This document shows positions 1 to 5,242 of a DNA stretch of 5,244 bases, piece after piece (within the stretch, counting starts at the first letter, position 1; every line of letters starts with the position of its first letter). The DNA is taken from contig JAUXEQ010000125.1 of NCBI GenBank assembly GCA_030620455.1, positions 1 through 5,244 on the forward strand, given 5' to 3'. The translations under genes and the position numbers were made by a program. Under the pieces are notes generated by a model that saw only the letters and a list, made by a program, of their open reading frames with translations, was not told the DNA's origin and searched no databases. The stretch comes from a bacterium (lineage in GTDB: Bacteria > UBP14 > UBA6098 > B30-G16).

Positions 1-438
1 CATATCAATGTGTAACTCAAGTCTATTTTGTTTAATATCTGGTTGCTCCCATGCTTCAGGATGTTTTTCCCTGTACATATTGTATCCTAAACCACCTCCC
101 AAGAAAGGCGTAAACTCGTCATAGTCGATGCCTACTTTTGCGGTGAAATATAAGACCATATTGGATTTGTGCTTTGTTCCCCCTATCTCAGGTTTTCCAC
201 CATTCCAAAATTCAAATCCTGCATCCAAGGTTACCGATTCACCAAATTTAAGAAAATCTAACCAAATACCAAAACCGGGTGTAATACCATATTTTGCTTC
301 AAGAAAAAGCAATCCGAGTTTACCACCAACCGCAGTTACTCCAAATTCAACATCGATTTCCTTTTCAGTTTCGTATTCCTCCTGTCCGAAGGAAATAATA
401 AAAATTGCCAAAATAAGCAACCATGATAATTTCCTCAT
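1..438 (-). CDS. Secreted outer-membrane beta-barrel-like protein, N-terminal 146 codons (truncated by window edge)
   Basis: An ATG at 438-436 follows a strong ribosome binding site (GGAGG at 448-444, 5 nt spacing) and opens a frame that is uninterrupted to base 1, so the gene continues outside the window. Residues 1-18 form a signal peptide: MRK, a hydrophobic run, and a likely cleavage in SFG|QEE. The mature part alternates short amphipathic strands rich in Gly, Phe, Tyr and Trp with charged turns. Examples are FGVTAVGGKLG (32-42), YGITPGFGIWLDF (50-62) and the TPFLGGGLGYN stretch (110-120). This pattern is typical of small outer-membrane barrels, and TPFLGGGLGY resembles strands common in OmpA/OMP_b-brl-like proteins. 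The start lies 10 nt after the apbE stop, so it is probably the next gene of the operon. The exact family and function cannot be named. A non-barrel periplasmic beta protein is the main alternative. Confidence 0.8.
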   Translation of the reverse strand, partial: MRKLSWLLILAIFIISFGQEEYETEKEIDVEFGVTAVGGKLGLLFLEAKYGITPGFGIWLDFLKFGESVTLDAGFEFWNGGKPEIGGTKHKSNMVLYFTAKVGIDYDEFTPFLGGGLGYNMYREKHPEAWEQPDIKQNRLELHIDM

Positions 439-448
439 GATCTCCTCC

Positions 449-1444
449 TTATCGAAAAACTATATTTGAACCAAATTGTTTGTTAATTACGGTTTGACCA
501 ATTTCGTAAAATAATATTAAATCAGCTTTTTCAGATTTTGCAACATTAATTATGCTATCCCCTAATAATATCGCTGCTGTGGAAATAACATCGGCATCGA
601 ACGCATTCTTGCATACAACTGTAACTCCAATCGCCTTGTCCGAAGGATATCCAGTCTTTGGGTCAAATATTTGATGATATCTTTTACCATTTACAATTAT
701 AAACCTTTCATAATCCCCAGCAGATGCACAACTTTGTTCTGATGGTAATTCAAATACTTTAACAATACCTTTACCTCTTGGATTTGCAATGCCTATTTTA
801 AATGTTTTGTTATCCCGGCGCCATCCTTTAATATTTCGTCCTGCATCGATTAAAAATCCAGCAATATCCATGTTCCCTTCTACGCAAGGTAAAATTTCAT
901 CATAAATTATATCAACGACCCAACCTTTAGTATAGGCAGAAAGATTTACCTCAGGATTACCATGCTTAACAATAACTGTATCGGAAATAAATTCTATATA
1001 TGAATTATTTATATTTGATATTGCTTTATTAATAAGTTCTTTCGATGGAATATAATCACCTTTTAAGCCAATTCCCCATAACGAAACTATTGGACCAATT
1101 AGCGGTGTAAGTTTGCGATCTGTCCTATCATTCCAAAGCAGAGATTTAGTTAATATCTCTGAAAGGTCTGAGCAAATATATACAGTATCCGATAACGTAT
1201 GATTTAGTTCATAAATTCCCGAATTAGTATCGTAAACATCTAACAAGGAATCCCAATAGGAATAAATATTTTTTGTTATATCGTAAAGAGAATCTGGAGG
1301 TCTATCGAAACCATAAAATTTTATACTCACAACAGTATCAAAATAAATCCATTGCCTAGAATATTCTTTCTCATTATTGCTGCAACCAGTTAATAAAAGG
1401 AGACTCAAAAAAGCATAGGTGATAGTGAAATATATATATTTCAG
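449..1444 (-). CDS. apbE: FAD:protein FMN transferase (ApbE family), lipoprotein, probable non-AUG start
   Basis: ApbE enzymes sit on the outer face of the inner membrane. They use Mg2+ and FAD to attach FMN covalently to Thr/Ser of exported or membrane flavoproteins such as Nqr/Rnf subunits. Numbering from a CTG start at 1444 (331 aa), residues 2-20 form a lipoprotein signal peptide: Lys2, a hydrophobic core, and lipobox LTGC with Cys21. Family motifs follow in order: LTPLIGP (about 112-118), NLSAYTKGWVVD (167-178, the usual DLGGIAKGYAVD region), IANPRG (219-224), SAGDYERF (241-248), HQIFDPKTGYP (257-267), and ADVISTAAILLG (284-295) with Asp285 and Thr289 spaced like the Mg2+ ligands. Length is normal for the family. 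The first standard start, TTG at 1408, would give a signal peptide with no basic residue and only eight residues before Cys. Upstream, a GGAGG (1456-1452) precedes in-frame ATT (1447) and CTG (1444). The enzyme call is firm; the start is inferred. Confidence 0.95.
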   Translation of the reverse strand: MKYIYFTITYAFLSLLLLTGCSNNEKEYSRQWIYFDTVVSIKFYGFDRPPDSLYDITKNIYSYWDSLLDVYDTNSGIYELNHTLSDTVYICSDLSEILTKSLLWNDRTDRKLTPLIGPIVSLWGIGLKGDYIPSKELINKAISNINNSYIEFISDTVIVKHGNPEVNLSAYTKGWVVDIIYDEILPCVEGNMDIAGFLIDAGRNIKGWRRDNKTFKIGIANPRGKGIVKVFELPSEQSCASAGDYERFIIVNGKRYHQIFDPKTGYPSDKAIGVTVVCKNAFDADVISTAAILLGDSIINVAKSEKADLILFYEIGQTVINKQFGSNIVFR

Positions 1445-1446
1445 AA

Positions 1447-2202
1447 TTATTCCTCCTCAATAATTATGAATACGAAATCATCCGAAATTCTTATGGAATT
1501 TTTTTTAGCTTCCTCTCTACTATTAAAATGACCCCACCGAACCTTAAAAAGTATATTTCCATCTTTGTAATACTTTTTAATATAAGGAGTTATATCACTT
1601 ATCTCAAGTTTATTTGCAAGTGCAACAGCTCTTAAACTATCTAAAAAAGCACCAAATTGTATAGTATAATATCTCCTATCAATTGGTTTATATGATTTTT
1701 TTGGTAGTTTTGTTTTAGTGCTCGGTTCTGATTTCTTTGATGCAGTAGTTAATATAAAATTTGAAAAATACGGGTATTTACTTAAAAGGTATTTTAGATC
1801 TTCATTAGACCTTTTTCTACCCATAAAGGTCTTATAATGTGAAAGATCTGTCTCTCGAACTTTTCCAATCCAGTATGAAACAGAGTCATTCTCCATCATA
1901 CTTGAAAAAGTTATGGCAAGAAATAATTTACACAAATCGTCATTTTTAGACTTGTGGAATTCAACAAGAGCACTTGAGTAATCACCTTTAGATAAATTAA
2001 ACTTACCCATTTCAAAATGAGAAAAACCCGATTCTAAACCAATCAATTTTCCCAGAGTTTCATCACCACTTCCAGCATTTCCTATAATAGATGTCAAATC
2101 TGAAGAATACTTTTTATTCTTCCAATACAAAGAGTAAGTTTCTTGGGCTTGTATAATTACAATTGCCAAACAAATAAAATTTATTATAAATATTCTTATC
2201 AC
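1447..2202 (-). CDS. Secreted SPOR-domain protein with TPR-like middle region
   Basis: SPOR domains bind glycan strands of peptidoglycan lacking stem peptides, which are enriched at division septa. This 251-aa protein starts with a signal peptide (residues 1-19, hydrophobic, likely cleavage in IIQA|QET). Residues about 55-115 look like one or two helical TPR-type units (GKFNLSKGDYSSALVEF is a good TPR hairpin). A Lys/Ser/Pro-rich linker (about 154-176) leads to the C-terminal SPOR domain at 178-251. That domain shows the first-strand motif YYTIQFGAF, the helix with RAVALANKL, and the late FKVRWGHFNSREEA motif typical of SPOR repeats. The start is GTG at 2202-2200, which overlaps the lapB TGA (GTGA, 4 nt shared). 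It has no clear SD and a stop two codons upstream, so translation is probably coupled to lapB. The domain call is firm. The exact role (division, envelope integrity or lytic-enzyme control) is unknown. Confidence 0.88.
   Translation of the reverse strand: MIRIFIINFICLAIVIIQAQETYSLYWKNKKYSSDLTSIIGNAGSGDETLGKLIGLESGFSHFEMGKFNLSKGDYSSALVEFHKSKNDDLCKLFLAITFSSMMENDSVSYWIGKVRETDLSHYKTFMGRKRSNEDLKYLLSKYPYFSNFILTTASKKSEPSTKTKLPKKSYKPIDRRYYTIQFGAFLDSLRAVALANKLEISDITPYIKKYYKDGNILFKVRWGHFNSREEAKKNSIRISDDFVFIIIEEE
1452..1456 (-). promoter_or_regulatory. Ribosome binding site of apbE inside the SPOR gene's last codons
   Basis: GGAGG lies within the three final Glu codons (GAG GAG GAA) of the upstream SPOR gene. 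It is 7 nt from CTG at 1444-1442 and 4 nt from ATT at 1447-1445. It is 43 nt from TTG at 1408, too far to serve that codon. It therefore supports a non-AUG start for apbE. Confidence 0.65.
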
Positions 2203-3314
2203 AGGTCAAAAGTATTAATTTCTCCACAGTTTGGACAAAGAGATAAAGGTTCCTTAGTTTCATATCCACATTCTGAGCATTTGTATACGTTTTTATAATA
2301 ATTTTGAATGAATAATTCCAGATCGGTTGTTGCAGCATCTGTATCATTTAGAAGGAATTCTAATTTAGCAGCAACAAGGTATATATTGTCAGTTTTTTCC
2401 GGTGCTTCGTTTAAAATTTCAAGTGCTTTTTCTAATTCTCCCATTTTTTCATATATTGAAGAAAGAGAAATTCTTAAATATTCTGCGTGACGATACCTTT
2501 TTAAAAGCTTCTCATAAGTATCTCTGACCTTATCAAATTCCCCTAGATTATAATATGCCGTCTCTATTCTGTTTGAAACCAGATATCCTTTTTCTGGATA
2601 TTTCTCTATTAAATTAATCCACCATTCTATCGCCTCTGAATGCTTCCCAATAGCCAAATAGGAATCTCCCATACTAAGCATTGCTGGTATAAAGTCATCT
2701 TTATGCTTAAGTGCTACCTTAAACCACCCCTGAGCTTTATTATAATTCTCCTTTTCAGCATAGGATTTCCCCAATTCCACATTATAAATAGCCAAAAGTT
2801 CTTCGCTATTGTCAGTTTTTGTCTTAGAAAGAATGGATATAGCGGTTTTCCAATCTTTCTCTTTTTCAAGAATATTAAGCAACATACGATATGACCAATT
2901 ATCAGGCTTTCCCACAATAGCCTTTTCTATGTATTCTCTAGCCCTCGAATATACATTCTCTTTATAGAAATCAAGTGCAAGTGATTTGAGAATTCTTATT
3001 CTCCCTATTTTACTGAGATCCGACCTACTTAACAATGGTAAATGAACGCCGATAGCTTTTTTAGCTTGACCTTTTTGTCTTAAAATATCACCAACAAGAA
3101 TGAAAGCTGTAATATTCTGTGTATCATTCAATGCCGCAGTATGTAAATATCTTAAGGCATTGTCAAGATCGCCTTCTATTAATGCTAAAAGTCCCTTAAG
3201 AAATGTTTCATTCCCTTTTCTTTTTTTTGATTGTATTCGGTTTATTGTGTAAGCGGCTAACAACGCTATAACAACGAAAATACTTATCACAATCCAGATA
3301 TTTTCACTAATCAT
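2199..3314 (-). CDS. lapB: LapB/YciM-like TPR protein with C-terminal rubredoxin-type zinc ribbon
   Basis: In E. coli, LapB (YciM) is an inner-membrane protein with cytoplasmic TPRs. It delivers LpxC, the committed enzyme of lipid A synthesis, to the FtsH protease and so limits LPS production. This 371-aa homologue has the same architecture. It has one N-terminal membrane segment (about 6-24) followed by basic RIQSKKRK. Next comes the LapB-like first repeat (FLKGLLALIEGDLDNALRYL, from residue 38) and the GDILRQKGQAKKAIGVH block. Further TPR units run to about residue 335. At the end, a zinc-binding knuckle has CSEC (Cys346, Cys349) and CPNC (Cys360, Cys363). E. coli LapB is 389 aa. The chosen start is ATG at 3314, 6 nt after GGAGG (3325-3321); an in-frame TTG at 3332 lies upstream of that SD and is less likely. 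It overlaps lapA by 8 nt and the SPOR gene by 4 nt. Family assignment is strong; LpxC control in this organism is inferred. Confidence 0.92.
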   Translation of the reverse strand: MISENIWIVISIFVVIALLAAYTINRIQSKKRKGNETFLKGLLALIEGDLDNALRYLHTAALNDTQNITAFILVGDILRQKGQAKKAIGVHLPLLSRSDLSKIGRIRILKSLALDFYKENVYSRAREYIEKAIVGKPDNWSYRMLLNILEKEKDWKTAISILSKTKTDNSEELLAIYNVELGKSYAEKENYNKAQGWFKVALKHKDDFIPAMLSMGDSYLAIGKHSEAIEWWINLIEKYPEKGYLVSNRIETAYYNLGEFDKVRDTYEKLLKRYRHAEYLRISLSSIYEKMGELEKALEILNEAPEKTDNIYLVAAKLEFLLNDTDAATTDLELFIQNYYKNVYKCSECGYETKEPLSLCPNCGEINTFDL

Positions 3315-3624
3315 TTTTATCCTCCAAGCCAATATCTGAAAGCGGCATTGTCCTCAGATTATCAAGTTCGATGTTAAGCTTTTTTAATTTAGATTTCAAT
3401 TTTGAAATACGTATTCGCAGTCTGGATTCTTGGATAATGTAAACAATTAATGCCCAAAGCACCCCCAGAATAAATGCGAAAAAAGCTATCCAAAAAACGG
3501 ATACATGTTCGTATTTTCCCCAACCAGTAAATATCGAATCCACAAAAATACCGTGATTCAGGCTATAAAATATTACTCCATAAACAATAACGATTAGAAA
3601 CATTATCAAAACCATTACACGCAT
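3307..3624 (-). CDS. lapA: LapA-domain (DUF1049) inner-membrane protein
   Basis: LapA is the small membrane partner encoded next to LapB in many Gram-negatives and is linked to LPS assembly. This 105-aa protein has two membrane segments (about 3-22 and 43-64) joined by a short loop holding the SLNHGIFVDSIF stretch. The usual LapA family Asn and beta-like segment sit at the equivalent place. A basic, Leu/Ile/Lys-rich coiled-coil-like tail follows (about 66-92). That is the LapA layout and normal length. The start is ATG at 3624, 5 nt after GGAGG (3634-3630). An ATG at 3636 contains part of that SD and would add only four residues. Its 3' end overlaps lapB by 8 nt, and the two probably form a co-translated pair. 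Sequence similarity in this family is weak by nature, so the call rests on topology plus the lapB neighbour. Confidence 0.86.
   Translation of the reverse strand: MRVMVLIMFLIVIVYGVIFYSLNHGIFVDSIFTGWGKYEHVSVFWIAFFAFILGVLWALIVYIIQESRLRIRISKLKSKLKKLNIELDNLRTMPLSDIGLEDKND
3321..3325 (-). promoter_or_regulatory. Ribosome binding site deciding the lapB start
   Basis: GGAGG sits 6 nt before ATG 3314-3312, inside the 3' end of lapA. An upstream TTG at 3332-3330 precedes this site and so cannot be served by it; ATG 3314 is preferred. Confidence 0.75.
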
Positions 3625-3629
3625 TATAG

Positions 3630-3634
3630 CCTCC
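3630..3634 (-). promoter_or_regulatory. Ribosome binding site deciding the lapA start
   Basis: GGAGG is 5 nt from ATG 3624-3622. The upstream ATG 3636-3634 shares its G with this site and has no SD of its own. This favours the shorter 105-aa LapA. Confidence 0.72.
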
Positions 3635-3645
3635 ATTTTAAGTTA

Positions 3646-4185
3646 TTATAAACTTAGTTTGCCAAATTTTTGTGCAATTCTCTTAAGATCCTTCTTTATC
3701 TTGAACCTAGTCTTCTCATCAGTACGATCGATAATAAGTATCCCATCTGTATGATCCGTTTCATGAAGAAATATTCTCGACTCAAAACCTTTTATTATTC
3801 TTTGCTCAAATTTTTCTGAATCATCAAACCAACCTTCAACTAACAGCTCTGAAGCACGAAGAATTGGAATATATAGCTCAGGAAATGAAAGACAACCTTC
3901 TTCATACATCGAAAAATTCCCACCAGTTTTCAAGACTTTTGGATTAACAACACCAACCATATTGTATTTATCTCTGCCATTCTTAAAAGCAGTTATAAAA
4001 ACCGGTAAAACTACTCCAAGTTGATGTGCTGCTAAACCTATCCCATCCTCCTTTACACAGACATGTTTCATTTGTTCTATAAGGTTTAGAATTTCTGATG
4101 GTGGTTTTCCATCAACTAATTCAACTGGTTCTGCTTTTCTTCTAAGTAGTGGATCGGGATAATATTTGAAATCTAAATCGAACAT
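3646..4185 (-). CDS. def: Peptide deformylase
   Basis: This metalloenzyme removes the formyl group from the N-terminal Met of nascent proteins in the cytoplasm. The 179-aa product has all three family motifs. Motif 1 is GIGLAAHQ (48-55, GxGxAAxQ with Gln55). Motif 2 is EEGCLSFP (95-102, metal ligand Cys98). Motif 3 is LHETDHTDG (140-148), with metal ligands His141 and His145 and catalytic Glu142. The N-terminal YYPDPLLRRKAEPV is typical (dP.Lr..a.pV), and the length is normal. Motif 3 usually reads QHExDHLxG; here Gln is replaced by Leu140 and the Leu after the second His by Thr146, but metal and catalytic residues are intact. The ATG at 4185 is 6 nt after the yajC stop and has only an A-rich spacer with no SD, so translation is probably coupled to yajC. 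An active enzyme is very likely. Confidence 0.97.
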   Translation of the reverse strand: MFDLDFKYYPDPLLRRKAEPVELVDGKPPSEILNLIEQMKHVCVKEDGIGLAAHQLGVVLPVFITAFKNGRDKYNMVGVVNPKVLKTGGNFSMYEEGCLSFPELYIPILRASELLVEGWFDDSEKFEQRIIKGFESRIFLHETDHTDGILIIDRTDEKTRFKIKKDLKRIAQKFGKLSL

Positions 4186-4191
4186 TTTTTA

Positions 4192-4494
4192 TTACATTTT
4201 CTGCGAAATAAATCCTTTTAGAATCTCAAGTTTCGTTCCATCGGCGACTTTAATAACAACTTTCTCATCATCGAGACCAACAACAGTTCCAATAATACCA
4301 CCTGTTGTTGTCACTCTGTCACCTTTCCGCAACGATTGAAGCATACTTTGTGTGTCCTTTTGTCTTTTCATCTGAGGTCTAATGAGAAAAAAGTAAAAAA
4401 CAACAATCAAAGCAATAAACGGTAAAAATCCCAAAAATGAACTTCCTTTTTCCTGTCCACTTCCCTGTTGTGCCATAAACAATAAGTCAAGCAT
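4192..4494 (-). CDS. yajC: Preprotein translocase accessory subunit YajC
   Basis: YajC is a small inner-membrane protein that associates with SecDF-YidC at the SecYEG translocon. The 100-aa product is the usual size. It has a short polar N-terminus (AQQGSGQEKG, 8-17), one membrane segment (about 20-38), the diagnostic FLIRPQMKRQK (36-46), and the diagnostic cytoplasmic block LRKGDRVTTTGGIIGTV (55-71) with a following beta-rich VVIKVADGTKLEI. The start is ATG at 4494, 5 nt after GGAG within an AAAGGAGAGG element; a second ATG at 4476 (residue 7) lies too far from it. secD and secF, frequent neighbours of yajC elsewhere, are not in view. It is the first confident gene after a 373-bp gap and is probably the head of the downstream operon. 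Confidence 0.97.
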   Translation of the reverse strand: MLDLLFMAQQGSGQEKGSSFLGFLPFIALIVVFYFFLIRPQMKRQKDTQSMLQSLRKGDRVTTTGGIIGTVVGLDDEKVVIKVADGTKLEILKGFISQKM

Positions 4495-4506
4495 TTCCTC
4501 TCCTTT

Positions 4507-4539
4507 ATTGTATTAATAGAATATTTAATAATATACAAT
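4507..4539 (-). repeat. AT-rich inverted repeat abutting the yajC ribosome binding site
   Basis: ATTGTAT (4507-4513) and ATACAAT (4533-4539) are perfect inverted copies. An alternative nested pairing is TATTAA (4511-4516) with TTAATA (4525-4530) around an 8-nt loop. On the minus-strand transcript the hairpin would end just before the AAAGGAG of yajC. It has no G+C core and no U-tract after it, so it is not a terminator. A chance product of AT-richness is possible. Confidence 0.3.
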
Positions 4540-4545
4540 GATTTT

Positions 4546-4753
4546 CTAATCTCTAAACCCTAATCCGCAACTGTTCGTAACAAATATCCAATATCCTTTA
4601 CCTAAGGTTATCCTTATTAGAATATAATATAAAGTAGTCGGCGTAGAAAAACCATAAAGATTATTCAGATCGAAAAAGTCGGTGAAATTATAAACTAAAA
4701 GTCGTCGTACATAGGATTACAAGAATCAAAAGTATTAAATAAACTCTTCGCAT
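4546..4753 (-). pseudogene. Possible small secreted-peptide gene or remnant, one-base frame break
   Basis: An ATG at 4753 opens a 21-codon frame to a TAA at 4690-4688. It begins MRRVYLILLILVILC, a basic start plus a hydrophobic core like a signal peptide. Shifted by one base, a frame without a good start codon is open from about 4716 to a TAG at 4548-4546. It reads in part NFTDFFDLNNLYGF and ends GLGFRD, a C-terminus reminiscent of outer-membrane strands. Joined, the two would give a secreted peptide of roughly 70 aa ending 51 nt before yajC. Against this, first-codon-position G is low, Ala and Glu are nearly absent, and the SD (GGA at 4765-4763) is weak. I do not recognise a family. It may be a decayed gene, a leader peptide, or chance. 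Confidence 0.25.
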
Positions 4754-4766
4754 TAATCTTCATCCA

Positions 4767-4781
4767 TTACAGTAACTGTAA
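4767..4781. promoter_or_regulatory. 15-bp perfect palindrome, operator-like
   Basis: TTACAGT and ACTGTAA are perfect 7-bp arms around a single central base (ttacagtaactgtaa). It lies in the non-coding gap, 1 nt downstream of the best -10-like hexamer and 13 nt upstream of a small signal-peptide-like ORF. That is a classic operator position over a transcription start. The binding protein is unknown. The match differs from the TACA-N2-TGTA CopY type because the spacing is longer. Confidence 0.35.
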
Positions 4782-4782
4782 A

Positions 4783-4810
4783 ATATTATTATTCTATGAT
4801 CTATAATCAA
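4783..4810 (-). promoter_or_regulatory. Possible sigma70-type promoter for the yajC operon
   Basis: TTGATT (4810-4805) and TAATAT (4788-4783) are separated by 16 nt and resemble -35 and -10 elements. It is the best such pair I found in the gap between the dehydrogenase and yajC. A start near 4776 would give a leader of about 280 nt before yajC. AT-rich DNA gives many false matches, so this is tentative. Confidence 0.25.
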
Positions 4811-4867
4811 GTTAAAATGAACAACATTTCCTAAATCGAGGGTGATATTTTTTTTAGGTCGAGAATA

Positions 4868-5242
4868 TTAATTACTTTTCTTTCTTCTCCTACTATGCTT
4901 GATGATAATCCGATATAGAACTTTTCGAGGGATAATTTTCATGACAAAACACATCGATTTGTTTTTGAATCCCGGAATACATATCACCTTTCCTTTTTCA
5001 AGATATTTTAGGGAATTCTTAACAACATCCTTGCTCGACATCCAATGAACATTCATGGTTCTTGGTTCTATACCCAATTTAGTATGGAAATCTGTAAGCG
5101 TAAACCCAGGACATAAAGCCTGAATTTTTATATTTGTATCGTATAGAAATAGGTAAAGTGATTCCGTAAATGAGTTTATGAATCTCTTTGTTGCACAATA
5201 TATTACACTTCCAGGACTTATTAGGAATGCAGCAGTCGAGGA
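4868..5242 (-). CDS. Short-chain dehydrogenase/reductase (DltE/COG0300-like), C-terminal 124 residues
   Basis: This is an NAD(P)-dependent oxidoreductase of the classical SDR fold, entering from the right edge without its N-terminal Rossmann TGxxxGxG region. In visible residues, Ser2 of SSTAAF is the active-site Ser, lying 13 residues before Tyr15 of YCATK (Tyr15, Lys19). It is followed by the usual helix (FINSFTESL) and by ALCPGFTLTDFH (42-53), the PG motif with cofactor-loop Thr. The segment KVICIPGFKNK (85-95) followed by a basic tail (SRRRKKSN) matches the COG0300 group of roughly 260-aa SDRs. The substrate cannot be told. It is co-directional with yajC but 373 bp away, so it is probably a separate transcription unit. 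The reading frame is clean to the TAA at 4870-4868. Confidence 0.93.
   Translation of the reverse strand, partial: SSTAAFLISPGSVIYCATKRFINSFTESLYLFLYDTNIKIQALCPGFTLTDFHTKLGIEPRTMNVHWMSSKDVVKNSLKYLEKGKVICIPGFKNKSMCFVMKIIPRKVLYRIIIKHSRRRKKSN

Larger units (their letters stand above)
4495..4867. other. 373-bp intergenic gap with no confident gene
   Basis: This is the only stretch over 300 bases without a confident coding region. It separates the dehydrogenase stop from the yajC start. It holds the tentative promoter, palindrome, small ORF and hairpin listed separately. I see no tRNA, no recognisable riboswitch, and no G+C-rich stem plus U-tract terminator after the dehydrogenase gene. Confidence 0.8.

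Noticed and set aside
128..469. Plus-strand open frame of 113 codons
   Set aside because: It lies opposite the barrel-like gene and the end of apbE, has no signal or domain, and starts within an unremarkable context. The minus-strand frame has SD, signal peptide and strand pattern.
2308..2894. Two plus-strand open frames (2308-2490, 2640-2894) inside lapB
   Set aside because: They are antisense shadows of a clearly conserved TPR gene, with no SD or recognisable protein features.
2114..2917. Minus-strand frames at 2114-2347 and 2714-2917
   Set aside because: They are out-of-frame readings of lapB and the SPOR gene without domains; the overlapping frames carry the family motifs.
3307..3332. 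Longer lapB start at TTG 3332
   Set aside because: It lies upstream of the GGAGG that fits ATG 3314, and the added residues are not part of a membrane anchor.
4830..4858. Inverted repeat CCTAAA/TTTAGG after the dehydrogenase gene, considered as a terminator
   Set aside because: The stem is only 6 bp with a 17-nt loop, and on the minus strand no U-tract follows it.
4836..4863. Short direct repeat TCGAG (4836-4840 and 4859-4863), considered as a target-site duplication
   Set aside because: Five bases around 18 bp with nothing inserted between them is expected by chance.
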